Under the pieces are notes generated by a model. The model was not told the origin of the DNA, did not search any database, and worked only from the letters and a program-made list of their open reading frames with translations. DNA of 64,000 nt from positions 47,726 to 111,725 of the forward strand of contig JAVJSD010000044.1 of NCBI GenBank assembly GCA_040219575.1, given 5' to 3'. Source of the DNA: JAVJSD01 sp040219575 (GTDB lineage Bacteria; Planctomycetota; Planctomycetia; Pirellulales; Pirellulaceae). A program made the translations under genes and the position numbers. Of the stretch, positions 1 through 8,610 are shown in pieces. Position 1 is the stretch's first letter; the number at the start of each line of letters is the position of its first letter.

Positions 1-2
1 GC

Positions 3-1196
3 TACTGCACCGATGTGTGGTTCGACGAGGCCTTGAAGTTCGTCGAGCGCAACAAGGACCGCCGCTTCTTTTGCTATATCGCCACCAACGCGCCGCACGG
101 ACCGCTCAACGTCGATCCCAAATACGCCCAGCCGTACGAAGAGAAAGGCGTGCCGGCCAACATGAGCAAGTTCTACGGCATGATCACCAACATCGACGAG
201 AACCTGGCGCGGCTGCGCGAGAAACTCGACGAACTGGGCCTCGCCGACAACACGATCCTGATCTTCATGACCGACAACGGCACCGCCACCGGCGTGGCCC
301 GCGGCGGCGGCAAAGGGTGGAAGGGATTCAACGACGGCATGCGCGGCCAAAAGGGCTCGGAATACGACGGCGGACATCGCGTGCCGTTCTATATCCATTG
401 GCCGGCGGGTGAATTGACCGGCGGCCGCGACGCCGACCAACTGACCGCCCACGTCGATGTCCTGCCGACGCTGGTCGACCTGTGTGGTTTGAAGAAGCCT
501 CAAGGCCCGGCGCTCGACGGAACGTCGCTGAAGTCGATCCTGCACGGCGACGAGAAGGCGCTCCGCGATCGCACGTTGTTTGTGCACTCGCAGCGCGTGC
601 ACGATCCGGAGAAGTGGCGTAAGACCGCCGTCATGACCGAGCGTTGGCGGTTGGTCAACGGCAAGGAGTTGTACGACATCCAGGCCGATCCGGGCCAGCA
701 GACGAACGTCGCCGATGAGCATGCCGACGTCGTCGCGTCGCTCACTCGCAAGTACGACGCCTGGTGGGAGAGCCTCAAGCCGACGTTCGATCGCTACGTG
801 CGGATCGGCCTCGGCGGAGCGACCGACAATCCCACCCGGTTGATGTCACACGATTGGGTCGTGAAAGACCAGAAGGATTCGGCCTGGCATCAGAACGCAA
901 TTCGCTCGGGCCACGTCGCCAGCGGGCCGTTCGCCGTCGAAGTCGTCTCCGACGGGAAGTATCGCGTCGACCTCTATCGCTGGCCGAAGCACCTCAACCA
1001 GGCCGCCGGCATGCGACGCGCCCGACTGAAATTGGGCGAGTTGGAAGTCGAGCAAGACCTCGATCCCGACGCCACGCACGCCTCGTTCGTGCTCGACCTG
1101 AAGCAGGGCCCCGCCATGATGCAATCGTGGCTGACAGACGAAAAGGGCGTCGATCGCGGCGCGTACCTGGTCTGGGTCGAACGGCTCGAGAAATAG
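3..1196 (+). CDS. Sulfatase, C-terminal part (5' truncated by window edge)
   Basis: This is the downstream portion of an arylsulfatase-type hydrolase. The frame is open from base 3 with no stop, and the GTG at 15 lies inside the sulfatase fold, so the true start is upstream of the window. Visible sulfatase features are YCTDVWFDEALKFVE, the APHGP loop, the metal-site motif MTDNGT (about residue 90 from base 15), KGSEYDGGHRVPFYIHWP, and ADQLTAHVDVLPTLVDLCG. The formylglycine cysteine motif lies outside the window. About 120 residues after the catalytic domain form an extra C-terminal domain with alternating beta-like sequence. By family it would hydrolyse sulfate esters in the periplasm or outside the cell. 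It converges on hemB across two small hairpin repeats. The family is certain; the substrate is not predictable. Confidence 0.93.
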   Translation, partial: YCTDVWFDEALKFVERNKDRRFFCYIATNAPHGPLNVDPKYAQPYEEKGVPANMSKFYGMITNIDENLARLREKLDELGLADNTILIFMTDNGTATGVARGGGKGWKGFNDGMRGQKGSEYDGGHRVPFYIHWPAGELTGGRDADQLTAHVDVLPTLVDLCGLKKPQGPALDGTSLKSILHGDEKALRDRTLFVHSQRVHDPEKWRKTAVMTERWRLVNGKELYDIQADPGQQTNVADEHADVVASLTRKYDAWWESLKPTFDRYVRIGLGGATDNPTRLMSHDWVVKDQKDSAWHQNAIRSGHVASGPFAVEVVSDGKYRVDLYRWPKHLNQAAGMRRARLKLGELEVEQDLDPDATHASFVLDLKQGPAMMQSWLTDEKGVDRGAYLVWVERLEK

Positions 1197-1205
1197 CGGC
1201 CGGTC

Positions 1206-1253
1206 GTAGGACAGGCATCCTGCCTGTCTTGGCAGCCTGGAAGGCTACCCTAC
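1206..1253. repeat. Two-armed inverted-repeat element, GTAGGG family
   Basis: The left arm GTAGGACAGGCATCCTGCC can fold on itself, and the right arm (GGCAGCCTGGAAGGCTACC, then CTAC) also folds on itself. The ends GTAGG and CCTAC are complementary. It is related to copies at 37530-37591, 37684-37744 and 54843-54880. It sits between the convergent sulfatase and hemB genes. Confidence 0.7.
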
Positions 1254-1276
1254 GACGGAGGCGCTGGCGAGACATA

Positions 1277-1299
1277 CCGATGCTGGCAGCATCGGCTAC
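1277..1299. repeat. Single hairpin arm ending in GCTAC
   Basis: CCGATGCTGGCAGCATCGG is a palindromic hairpin followed by CTAC. It matches the right arm of the element at 33168-33214. It lies just beyond the hemB stop codon and could also form the end of that transcript, although no T-run follows. Confidence 0.6.
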
Positions 1300-2336
1300 G
1301 ATTCGTCGTGAAGCAGCCGCGCGGCTTCGACGGCGAAGTACGTGAGGATGCCGTCGGCGCCCGCGCGTTTAAACGCCAGCAGGCTTTCCAGCATTACGTT
1401 CCGCCGGTCGAGCCAACCATGTTCGGCGGCGGCCGACAGCATCGCGTACTCGCCGCTGACCTGGTAGGCGAACGTCGGCAGGCCGAACGCCTCCTTCACC
1501 CGGTGCACGATGTCGAGATACGGCATGCCGGGTTTGACCATCACCATGTCGGCGCCTTCCGCCACGTCGAGCGCGACTTCACGCAATGCCTCGTCGCCGT
1601 TGCCCGGGTCCATTTGATAGGTGCGCTTGTCGCCGCTGCCGAGACTGCCCGCTGAACCGACAGCGTCGCGAAACGGACCATAAAACGCTGAGGCGTATTT
1701 CGCCGCATACGACATGATCTGCACGTGCGCGTGCCCCGCTTCGTCCAGCGCCGCCCGCACCGCGCCGATGCGGCCGTCCATCATGTCGCTCGGCGCGATG
1801 ATGTCGCAGCCCGCCTCGGCCTGCACGATCGACTGTTTGCACAGCGCGGCGACCGTCTCGTCGTTGACGACATAGCCGTCGCGCACCAGTCCGTCTTGTC
1901 CGTGACTGGAATAAGGATCGAGCGCCACATCGCAGATGACGCCGATTGCTTGATGCCGTTGTTTGATCGCCCGCACGGCCCGACAGACGAGATTTTCCGG
2001 GTTGTAGGCCTCCTCAGCGTCGGGCGTCTTCTTGCTCGCCTCGGTGACCGGAAACACAGCGACGGCGGGAATGCCGAGTTGCTCCGCTTCGCCGACGGCC
2101 TCCACCAGCAGGTCGATCGAAAGCCGTTCGACGCCCGGCATCGAGGGAACGCGCTGCCGCGCGTTACGGCCCTCATGCACGAACACCGGCCAGATCAGGT
2201 CGTCAACGGTCAGCCGATGCTCGGAAACCAATCGGCGCGACCAGTCGGTGCGGCGATTGCGGCGCATCCGCGTGGCGGGGAATGTTCCAGGATCGGTGGG
2301 CAGGCGGCGAGCGTTCATTCCGCCATTAGAATTCAA
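1296..2336 (-). CDS. hemB: Delta-aminolevulinic acid dehydratase (porphobilinogen synthase)
   Basis: It condenses two 5-aminolevulinate molecules to porphobilinogen, the second common step of tetrapyrrole synthesis, in the cytoplasm. The 346-residue product has the usual family length. Visible motifs are the N-terminal RMRRNRRTDWSRRLVSE, VFPVTEASKKTPDAEEAYNP, DVALDPYSSHGQDGLV, the substrate-side YAAKYASAFYGPFRDA and the Schiff-base motif MVKPGMPYLDIV with Lys near residue 268. In the metal loop the cysteines of zinc-type enzymes are replaced by Asp/Ala (DVALDPY), so this is a cysteine-less, probably magnesium-type HemB. An alternative start is the Met at residue 7 (MNARRLP). It is transcribed alone and faces the sulfatase gene. 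Confidence 0.97.
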   Translation of the reverse strand: MNSNGGMNARRLPTDPGTFPATRMRRNRRTDWSRRLVSEHRLTVDDLIWPVFVHEGRNARQRVPSMPGVERLSIDLLVEAVGEAEQLGIPAVAVFPVTEASKKTPDAEEAYNPENLVCRAVRAIKQRHQAIGVICDVALDPYSSHGQDGLVRDGYVVNDETVAALCKQSIVQAEAGCDIIAPSDMMDGRIGAVRAALDEAGHAHVQIMSYAAKYASAFYGPFRDAVGSAGSLGSGDKRTYQMDPGNGDEALREVALDVAEGADMVMVKPGMPYLDIVHRVKEAFGLPTFAYQVSGEYAMLSAAAEHGWLDRRNVMLESLLAFKRAGADGILTYFAVEAARLLHDES

Positions 2337-2388
2337 GCCTTCGCACCCAACAAGGGACGCTTGTGCGGCGTCGCCGCCAGGAATTCCA

Positions 2389-2413
2389 GTAGCAGAAGTC
2401 GTGAGACTTCTGG
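2389..2413. repeat. Single hairpin arm, GTAGCAGAAGTC family
   Basis: The arm starts GTAGC and contains the hairpin AGAAGTC-GTGA-GACTTCT. It matches the left arm of full elements at 25630, 44801 and 50026, but no right arm follows. It lies in the hemB upstream region. Confidence 0.65.
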
Positions 2414-2468
2414 AGGTTCAGTTGGCTCTCCGAGAAAAAGCACGTAAACAGCACGAGCGAAGGAGTCT

Positions 2469-3266
2469 TCAGCCGCCCGTGATCGTGACGCCGTTCTTGC
2501 GATACTTGTCGTACTGCAGGTAGACGTCGTACAACGCTTTGTTCTTGGTCTTCAGCGCGTCGGCGTTTTTGGCCTCGGCCGAACGTTCGACGACCTTGCC
2601 CTTCTCGTCCTTCTCCAGAACCGTGACCTTCACGCGCTGGGCATCATCCTCGATCACGATCTGCCGACCGTCGCCGTGCACGACTTGAACCAGCCGGGCC
2701 GCTCCGTTGACCTGCGTGGTGATGATCTGCGAGCCCTTGCCGATCTGAATCTGACCGCCGGCGATTCGCACGCCGTTGGCGCCCGCAATGCGGATTCCCC
2801 CGCCCCCCTGAATGCCCCCGGGACCGATGCGAATTCCGCCTCCCCCCGGCGCCGGCTGCTCCTTCGGTTTGGGCGGATTGAGCGCCGCACTGGCCCGTCG
2901 CGCGGCAAGCGCATTGCCTCCGTTGGCGACGGACTCCAACGCCTCACGGGCGGCCGCCTTGGTCGCCTCCTCCTCGCTCGCCAGCAGTCGCTGGAGGAGC
3001 TCCAACGAGCGGATCATCGTCTCCCGCTCGGAACTCTGCGCCGATTTCGTGAGCGCCGCGATCGCCGACTTGCCGGCGTCCGCCAACTTCTGACTGGCGG
3101 CGCGACGCACCGAGAAGTCCGGGCTCTCCAAATCGCCGATCCAATCCGCGATCTGCTGCGACGTAGCCGCCGAGGAGGACGTCTCCGACTCTTCGGATCG
3201 CGCGATCGGGCTGGTGATGAACGATGCAAAAACCAGGACGCCGCCCAGCAAGAGAAACCGAATCAT
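2469..3266 (-). CDS. Secreted HEAT-like repeat protein with Gly/Ile-rich repeats
   Basis: The product is 265 residues. Residues 1-23 form a signal peptide (MIRFLLLGGVLVFASFITSP). Residues 35-120 resemble helical HEAT/armadillo repeats (DLESPDFSVRRAASQKLAD, then SLELLQRLLASEEEATKAA). A low-complexity stretch follows with alternating GGGIRIGPGG and GVRIAGGQIQIG units, then a charged beta-rich C-terminus. I set the start at the ATG at 3266, which has a GGGAG Shine-Dalgarno nearby. The open frame extending to 3869 overlaps the ceramidase-like gene and has no coding character. The HEAT part suggests protein-protein contacts outside the cytoplasm; no enzymatic motif is seen and the function is unknown. 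Confidence 0.8.
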   Translation of the reverse strand: MIRFLLLGGVLVFASFITSPIARSEESETSSSAATSQQIADWIGDLESPDFSVRRAASQKLADAGKSAIAALTKSAQSSERETMIRSLELLQRLLASEEEATKAAAREALESVANGGNALAARRASAALNPPKPKEQPAPGGGGIRIGPGGIQGGGGIRIAGANGVRIAGGQIQIGKGSQIITTQVNGAARLVQVVHGDGRQIVIEDDAQRVKVTVLEKDEKGKVVERSAEAKNADALKTKNKALYDVYLQYDKYRKNGVTITGG

Positions 3267-3370
3267 CGCGCTGCTCCCTGCCTGAAAAGGTACGTGCCGA
3301 CCTCGTATCACCCTACGACGCACCGGCGCGAATGTCACGACCTTTGTCGAGCAACCCGCGGCGTCGCCGC

Positions 3371-3449
3371 TACAAGCTCGACGCGCAAGCGAGTGTGTCG
3401 CAGTTCCAGACCGCCGAAAAACACACTTGCTTGCGCTGCGTGCTCGTAT
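3371..3449. repeat. Imperfect inverted-repeat element
   Basis: The left arm (about 3371-3398, containing GCTCGACGCGCAAGCGAGTG) and the right arm (about 3420-3449, containing ACACACTTGCTTGCGCTGCG) are imperfect reverse complements around a 21-base loop. The element lies between the ceramidase-like gene and the HEAT-like gene. Confidence 0.55.
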
Positions 3450-3457
3450 ATCCGTCG

Positions 3458-4858
3458 CTACTTGCCTTGCGTGTGGAACGTTACCGGCAGCAGGCCTCGT
3501 GTGGTGTCGAGGATGATGTCTTCCAACTCCGGCGCGAAACGCGTCGGCTTGCCGTAGTAAACCATCGAGAAGTCGGCCTCGTAGCCGCCCTCGCGAAGGA
3601 TTCGCTTCGAGGGAATGTAGCACGGCACGTCGTTGGCGTAAGCCGTGATCCACAGCCGGTCGTCGTCGAACGCCGACTTCATGCGAATCGCGTAGTCGAC
3701 CACCACCTCGCCGGCCAGGAACACCATCGCCAAGTCGTCGCCGAACGTCCAGGTGGAGATCGTGTAGGGAACCTTGTCGGAGATTGTCCGGCCCGATTCG
3801 AGCTGCGCCAGGAACGATTCGGCGTGGGCCGCCTGCTGCGGCCGACCTTGTTCGATTTGTTTCCGCCATTGCTCTTTCGTCGGCAACGTGTCGAGCGGCA
3901 AATCGACGACTTTGAGCCGGCAGGACAGCGACGTCGCCAGCGGGGTGCGCTCGCCCTTGAGCAGGCGGTTCACTTCCTCGGCGATGACGCGTCCGTGCCG
4001 CTTGGCCATTTCCAGTTCGCCGCGCGGATTGGGATTCGCATCGGCGCCGCAGCCGATCGAGATCACCGCTACGGCACCATCATGATCGGCCTCCAAATAG
4101 TCCTGCGCGTAGCCGGCCCAATCGCCCGAGATGCGATTGAAATCGCCTCCCAGCGTGGTGCAGTGGCAGGCGTAATTGGCCAGCACGGCGATCAGCTTGC
4201 CTTCGGCGTCGTGCGCCGCCAGGATCGGCAGGCTGTGGTCGACCGGGCCGTCCGGTTGCGTGCCGAAGCCGGTCCACGCGCCGTCTTTCAAGACGCGGCG
4301 ATTCCCCGCCACCGCCGCTTTGCCGCTCGCCCACGAAAGCCGAGCCGGCCGGCGATTCTTGACGGCTTGCCGAGCCGCCTGCACGATCTTCTCCGCCAGC
4401 GCCGCGGTGTAGTCGTCGATGTGCTTTTGCTCCTCCGGCGACAGTGCTTTGGCGAAGATGAACGGCGCGAAGCCGTTGATTTGCGGCGCCGTGTGCGAAT
4501 GCGTCGAGCAGATCACGATCCGCTCGCGAGGGATGCCCGGCTCGCGCCCGAGTTGCTCGACGACCTGCGCGACAACCGGCGCGGCCGCACCGCAGTTTTC
4601 GACATTCACAATCACCGCCGGGTGCGCCGACTCATCGTCGCCGCCGATCGCCAGCGCCCGGGCCCAGATGTGCGTCTCAACGTCGTCGGCCTCCATGCCG
4701 CGGCTGCCGTAGCCCGACAGGCGAATCGAATGCTGCGGCGTGATGTCGACTTTCGCCGCACCGACGGTGGTGAGTTCCGGTGGTTTCTCACCACAAGCGG
4801 TTCCGGCAAGCGAAACGAACAGGGCCAGAACAAAGAAGAAGGCGGCGAAACAACGCAT
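3458..4858 (-). CDS. Neutral/alkaline non-lysosomal ceramidase-like secreted protein
   Basis: The 466-residue protein resembles the N-terminal catalytic domain of neutral ceramidases (PF04734). Residues 1-20 are a signal peptide or lipoprotein leader (MRCFAAFFFVLALFVSLAGTAC). Then come VGAAKVDITPQHSIRLSGYGSR, a VIVNVENCG strand and the metal-site motif ICSTHSHTAPQ. Further along are LANYACHCTTLGGDFNRISGDWAGYAQ and the segment ISIGCGADANPNPRG. These match the zinc histidines and conserved HTH/GD motifs of the family. It lacks the C-terminal domain of long ceramidases. In planctomycetes this domain is common in secreted proteins of unknown substrate, so the amidase role is tentative. It is probably transcribed with the HEAT-like gene 191 bp downstream. 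Confidence 0.85.
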   Translation of the reverse strand: MRCFAAFFFVLALFVSLAGTACGEKPPELTTVGAAKVDITPQHSIRLSGYGSRGMEADDVETHIWARALAIGGDDESAHPAVIVNVENCGAAAPVVAQVVEQLGREPGIPRERIVICSTHSHTAPQINGFAPFIFAKALSPEEQKHIDDYTAALAEKIVQAARQAVKNRRPARLSWASGKAAVAGNRRVLKDGAWTGFGTQPDGPVDHSLPILAAHDAEGKLIAVLANYACHCTTLGGDFNRISGDWAGYAQDYLEADHDGAVAVISIGCGADANPNPRGELEMAKRHGRVIAEEVNRLLKGERTPLATSLSCRLKVVDLPLDTLPTKEQWRKQIEQGRPQQAAHAESFLAQLESGRTISDKVPYTISTWTFGDDLAMVFLAGEVVVDYAIRMKSAFDDDRLWITAYANDVPCYIPSKRILREGGYEADFSMVYYGKPTRFAPELEDIILDTTRGLLPVTFHTQGK

Positions 4859-4975
4859 GGGAGCGACTCCGGAGAGATGGACACGCAGATTCGAACCTCC
4901 ATCCTAGATGTCGTCTTCGACAGAATCCAGCGTCGCGGCCCTTGCTCGCTGTCCGTGACTTCCTCGTGGACGCAA

Positions 4976-5004
4976 TTCGCACGTCGAACAGGTTCCGTTA
5001 CAAT
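4976..5004 (+). promoter_or_regulatory. Candidate housekeeping promoter
   Basis: TTCGCA (4/6 match to -35) and TACAAT (5/6 match to -10) are separated by 17 bases, about 73 bases before the small membrane protein start. This is sequence resemblance only. Confidence 0.35.
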
Positions 5005-5076
5005 CACGTTGCGGTATTGGGACCCATTCATCCGAAACAGGCGATACACCTGCAATCTTCAACCCAGAGGCCACCG

Positions 5077-5289
5077 GTGCAAGCGAGTACGTACGTGGTG
5101 AGGTTCGTCGCACTCTTTCTGGCAGTCGTCGGAACGATCGGGTTCCTGTATGGCGCGCTTGGTGCCTCTCGTAACACGCGTCCGATCTGGGACATGGCTC
5201 CCTACATACCTATCATGCTCCAAGCTGCGTTGGCCATCGGGCTGAGTTGTCTACTTTATCTCTTCTCCTCACGAGACACGGCAGGATGA
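5077..5289 (+). CDS. Small two-TM membrane protein
   Basis: This is a 70-residue protein starting at GTG. It has two clear hydrophobic segments, VVRFVALFLAVVGTIGFLYG and IPIMLQAALAIGLSCLLYLF, separated by a short polar loop (SRNTRPIWDMAP). The stop codon overlaps the start of the downstream isomerase (ATGA at 5286-5289), which indicates translational coupling. Longer in-frame starts exist back to 4780, but that region reads as arginine-rich non-coding frame. I do not recognise the family. Confidence 0.6.
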   Translation: MQASTYVVRFVALFLAVVGTIGFLYGALGASRNTRPIWDMAPYIPIMLQAALAIGLSCLLYLFSSRDTAG

Positions 5290-6107
5290 AACTGGGACTC
5301 ATCAACTCCGCCTGGGTGCAGGCGAATCAACCGACGGTTTTCGGTCTGCAGAAGACCAAGGAAATCGGCTTCGACTGCGTCGACATCTTCGTCGATCCGC
5401 TCGATATCGACATTCGCGAGCGGCGGCTGATCAAGGACGAGTGCGACCGGTTGGAGTTGCCGATCGTCTCGATCTGCTGCGTGGCGGTGGGACTCGTCGA
5501 CTTCAATCCCAGCGTGCAGCGATTCCATCTCGATCGCGTGAAAAAATACCTGGACCTCGTCTACGAGTACGAGGCGGACAACCTGCTGCTGGTGTTGGGC
5601 GAGTACATCTGGCAGCAGGAGGTGATTCCGCCCGAGGAGCAGTGGCGAATCGGCGTCGAGAACTGCCGCCGGCTGGGCGACTATGCGGCGGAGTTGGGCG
5701 TGAAGATCGCGCTCGAACTCGAACCTTTCAAGCTGTCGCTCGTCAATTCCGTCGATTCGATGGCGCGTTTCCTGGCCGATTGCGACCACGAGGCGGTGAA
5801 GGCCAACATCGACGTCTCGCACCTGCTGCTGGCCGGCGTCGCGCCCGAGGAGTTGCGGCGACTCTCCGGACAGGCGATTCACGTACACATCTCCGATTGC
5901 GACGGCAAGGTGCACGGCGACTTGCCGCCGGGGCGCGGCGTGGTGCCCTTCGCGCCGTACCTGGAGGAAATCAAGAAGCTCGGCATCGACGGCGCGATCT
6001 CGATCGAACTCGAGTACTCCCCCGAGCCCGACCAGATCGTCGAGTGGGTGACCGAGGCTTACCGCGAAACCGACAAACTAATGCAAGCCGCCGCCCTGCG
6101 CGGTTGA
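5286..6107 (+). CDS. Sugar phosphate isomerase/epimerase (xylose isomerase-like TIM barrel)
   Basis: The 273-residue protein has the AP endonuclease 2/xylose isomerase-like fold (PF01261). Visible features are MKLGLINSAWVQANQ, KTKEIGFDCVDIFVDPLD, a LLLVLGEYIW strand, GVKIALELEPF, KANIDVSHLLLAG and IHVHISDCDGKVHGDLPPG. It ends with GAISIELEYSPEPDQIVEWV. The Glu, Asp-x-x-His, His and Glu residues fit the usual metal ligands of sugar isomerase/epimerases. I chose ATG 5286 because it overlaps the preceding stop and has an AGG sequence upstream. It is likely cytosolic; the sugar substrate cannot be read from sequence. Confidence 0.88.
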   Translation: MKLGLINSAWVQANQPTVFGLQKTKEIGFDCVDIFVDPLDIDIRERRLIKDECDRLELPIVSICCVAVGLVDFNPSVQRFHLDRVKKYLDLVYEYEADNLLLVLGEYIWQQEVIPPEEQWRIGVENCRRLGDYAAELGVKIALELEPFKLSLVNSVDSMARFLADCDHEAVKANIDVSHLLLAGVAPEELRRLSGQAIHVHISDCDGKVHGDLPPGRGVVPFAPYLEEIKKLGIDGAISIELEYSPEPDQIVEWVTEAYRETDKLMQAAALRG

Positions 6108-6138
6108 TTGTTGCCTGCAGGAGCTTCGCCGGAAGGGC

Positions 6139-6356
6139 TGTCCGCAGATGACGCAGATTTCCGCAGATTGGCGCGGTGAGGTAGTGAACGGCAACCGAGA
6201 AGGCGAAGGGAATCGAACAAGCGAAGCACCTGCGATCGAGATTGATTATGCAGCCGTGAAAGTAGAGGCATGGTGAAAGCTTTGTCTGGCGGTCATGATC
6301 CGATCCTTGTCCTTGTATAGCGACTAATCTGCGGAAATCTGCGTCATCTGCGGACA
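6139..6356. repeat. Perfect 31-bp inverted repeats flanking 156 bp
   Basis: The left arm 6139-6169 (core TCCGCAGATGACGCAGATTT) and right arm 6326-6356 are exact reverse complements over 31 bases. A related pair with an 18-bp perfect match lies at 60125-60256. The enclosed 156 bp shows no coding frame. The rest of the 6108-6538 gap holds only the porin terminator. Confidence 0.85.
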
Positions 6357-6390
6357 ACCTCTTCCCGCCAGCGCGCTGCCGCCTGGAACA

Positions 6391-6425
6391 AGAAAACGCG
6401 GCGGGACCACTGGGGTCCCGCCGCG
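6391..6425 (-). terminator. Rho-independent terminator of the porin gene
   Basis: A perfect 12-bp stem (CGCGGCGGGACC at 6397-6408 with its complement at 6414-6425) has a 5-base loop. On the minus strand it is followed by GTTTTCTTG. It lies about 115 bp beyond the porin stop codon. Confidence 0.85.
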
Positions 6426-6538
6426 TATTGACGCTGCGTCCGCATCCTGGCCGTGCGACGCAATGACGAGAACCGCCGCAGCGGCTCTCGCCTTTCCCGG
6501 CATGCGCCGAGTGTCAGCACTCAAGGTTGGGAGAATGC

Positions 6539-7732
6539 TTAGTAGGTCAAGATTCCGTCGATGCCGAAGGTGAACAGGCTGTTGCGCGTGTTCGCCATCG
6601 CGACGGGGTCGAAGTCGTACGCCTTGCCGGCGGTGTAGGGAGCGAACCAGTCCCAGCGAAGTTCGGGACGCAGGATGAAGTTCTGGATCGGCTTCCAGTT
6701 CACACCGGCGGTCATGGCGTAGTAGTCGCCATTGCCGTTGGCGACGCGGGCGCCGTTGGGGTCGGCGAACCATTCAGTACGCGTACCCAGCGACCAATTG
6801 TCGTTGAGCGTGTAGATCATGTACTGGTTGAGGCCGTACCATTGGGCGCTGCCGCCGCCGGGCAGGGCGGTGTTGGTGCCGAAGTCGTGCTGCGAGATCG
6901 ACTGCAGGTTTTCGGTCAGCGCGACATCCAGCACCCAACTGTTCATGTAGATGTTGCCGACGTTGCCGCCGACCGTGGTGCCGTTGCCCATGTTGCCGGC
7001 GTTGCAGGCCCAGGTGAGCGCGATGTCGTCGGTCAATTGCAGGCCGACGCCGCCCAGGAACGTGCCGGCTTCGAAGAAGTTGTCGAAACCGCTGTCCCAG
7101 CCGAACGTGTAACCGCCGTACAGCGTGACAAAGTCGCCCAGCGCGTAGGTGCCCAAAGCACCCGTGTGGGTGAACGGCTCGCCGTAATTCATCGTGTAGG
7201 CGTGCGAGTAGAAGAAGTTGTCGGGAGCGGTCACCACTTCGTAACCAATGATCGTGTAGAAGTGGCCCACCTTGACGCTGAGGTCGTTGACCGCGAACTC
7301 ACCGTAGATCTGCGGGATGGCGGAACCGTAGTCCTGCCGGTTGTTGCTCGTCCACAGGAAGTCCCAACCGCCGTCGCCGAAGGACGAGGTGTCGGGGGCG
7401 TCCGAACCGAACACATAGTCCACGCGGAAGCCGACGTCGAACATCTGCTCCGACGTGTCCACGTCGCGGCCGACGAAGCCCCAAATCTGATTGAAGACGA
7501 AACCGTCCGACGGCGTATTGAACGGGGCCGAACGGGCGGCGCCCGCCGTCTTATTGCCGTGGGCGTTGAAGGTCTGCCCACCGTTGAGCCAGCCGCCCGC
7601 GTAGATGCTCAGGGCGTTGTCGCCCGGAAACAGCTGGAAGGGACCATCGTCTTCCTGCGCCGACGCGGCGGTAAAGAAGAACCCGAGTAGGAGGAATTGC
7701 GCCGCTAACGCGGCGCGGACGAACAATCTCAT
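6539..7732 (-). CDS. Putative outer-membrane beta-barrel porin (BBP2/OmpL-like)
   Basis: The 397-residue protein has a signal peptide (MRLFVRAALAAQFLLLGFFF, then TAASAQ). The rest consists of amphipathic aromatic strands typical of the planctomycete porin family PF07642. Diagnostic stretches are SIYAGGWLNGGQTFNAHG, FVGRDVDTSEQMFDVGFRVD, FLWTSNNRQDYG, VKVGHFYTIIGYEVV and NFFYSHAYTMNYGEPFTHTG. It ends in a strand with LFTFGIDGILTY, compatible with Bam recognition. The ATG at 7732 has AAGGAG eight bases upstream; the longer open frame to 7978 has no coding character. It is transcribed alone with its own terminator. Presumed role: diffusion channel for small solutes. Confidence 0.9.
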   Translation of the reverse strand: MRLFVRAALAAQFLLLGFFFTAASAQEDDGPFQLFPGDNALSIYAGGWLNGGQTFNAHGNKTAGAARSAPFNTPSDGFVFNQIWGFVGRDVDTSEQMFDVGFRVDYVFGSDAPDTSSFGDGGWDFLWTSNNRQDYGSAIPQIYGEFAVNDLSVKVGHFYTIIGYEVVTAPDNFFYSHAYTMNYGEPFTHTGALGTYALGDFVTLYGGYTFGWDSGFDNFFEAGTFLGGVGLQLTDDIALTWACNAGNMGNGTTVGGNVGNIYMNSWVLDVALTENLQSISQHDFGTNTALPGGGSAQWYGLNQYMIYTLNDNWSLGTRTEWFADPNGARVANGNGDYYAMTAGVNWKPIQNFILRPELRWDWFAPYTAGKAYDFDPVAMANTRNSLFTFGIDGILTY

Positions 7733-8207
7733 GGCTTGCACTCCTTGCAGAGCCGAAGGTCGGGACGCGAGATCGCCTGACGACGAGCGCAAAAGGGCTG
7801 AGTCGTACAGCGCCGGCATGTCCCGCCTTGAACAGCCGTGCCGAAGTGGTCGTAAGGCTTCCACCGAGGGAAACTTGATCGCTGTCCATCGCCTCCTGCT
7901 AAAGAACGAAGATGGAAAAGTAGGTGATCCGTTGGACGTAGCATCGGCGAGACTTGCGTGCAGATTTGATCGATCCATAGCGAGAGGTCAGGGTTTGCGC
8001 AGCCCGCAGACTCGCGACAGGTTCTCCCCCGGCCCCAAACTGCCAGGTCGCGGCTCGAAGCGGGCTGAATCAGGGGCCAAATCCGCCGCGACGCGGAGAA
8101 TTGTTGGAAATTCGTGGCGGAAGTGCCGAGACGCGCCCTTCCCGCACGGCCGAAAGTCTTTTATATTCCGAGGTTTGCCCCATACCGACCATCCAGGCTG
8201 ATCCGTC
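7733..8207. other. Divergent intergenic region between porin and rpmI
   Basis: This 475-bp spacer carries the upstream regions of two divergent transcripts. A TATATT at about 8161-8166 could be a -10 box for the ribosomal protein operon, without a good -35. infC, which often precedes rpmI, is absent. No other feature is seen. Confidence 0.5.
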
Positions 8208-8411
8208 ATGCCCAAGCAAAAAACCCACAAGGGAACCAAGAAGCGGTTCCGACTGACCGCCAAAGGCAAGGCGAAGCATCGCCAATCCGGCACCAGCCAC
8301 TTGGCGGCCCGTATGTCGAACAAGCGGAAACGCAACCTCCGCGGCACCAGCGTGGTGGACAAGACCGTCACGGCGGCGATTCAAGAGGCGCTCAACGGTC
8401 ACAGCTACTGA
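8208..8411 (+). CDS. rpmI: 50S ribosomal protein L35
   Basis: This is a 67-residue basic protein with the L35 signature MPKQKTHKGTKKRFRLTAKG, followed by KAKHRQSGTSH and NKRKRNLRGTSVVD. Length and position before rplT are standard for the family. It is a component of the large ribosomal subunit. A 199-bp spacer separates it from rplT. Confidence 0.98.
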   Translation: MPKQKTHKGTKKRFRLTAKGKAKHRQSGTSHLAARMSNKRKRNLRGTSVVDKTVTAAIQEALNGHSY

Positions 8412-8610
8412 GTCGAGTTGGTTTCGCTCGTAACCCGAGCCATTCCCGGCCCCAGCGCGTGAAATTCCGCGCGGCGGCAGGGCGGTCCTTCGCCGCACCG
8501 GCGGGGGCCGAAACGCGAGAGCCAGGCGCTCTCCCGCGCGTGGGCGAATAACACTGTCGCGATGTGCGACAGGGCCTTATCGTGCCTACTGAAAACGACG
8601 GACGATTTCG

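Noticed and set aside
3267..3869. N-terminal extension of the HEAT-like gene
   Set aside because: It overlaps the 3' end of the ceramidase-like gene and a repeat; the internal ATG with signal peptide and Shine-Dalgarno is better.
8412..8610. Possible ribosomal protein leader structure between rpmI and rplT
   Set aside because: GC-rich with some palindromes (GCGCGTGAAATTCCGCGCG), but I could not match it to a known L20 leader fold.
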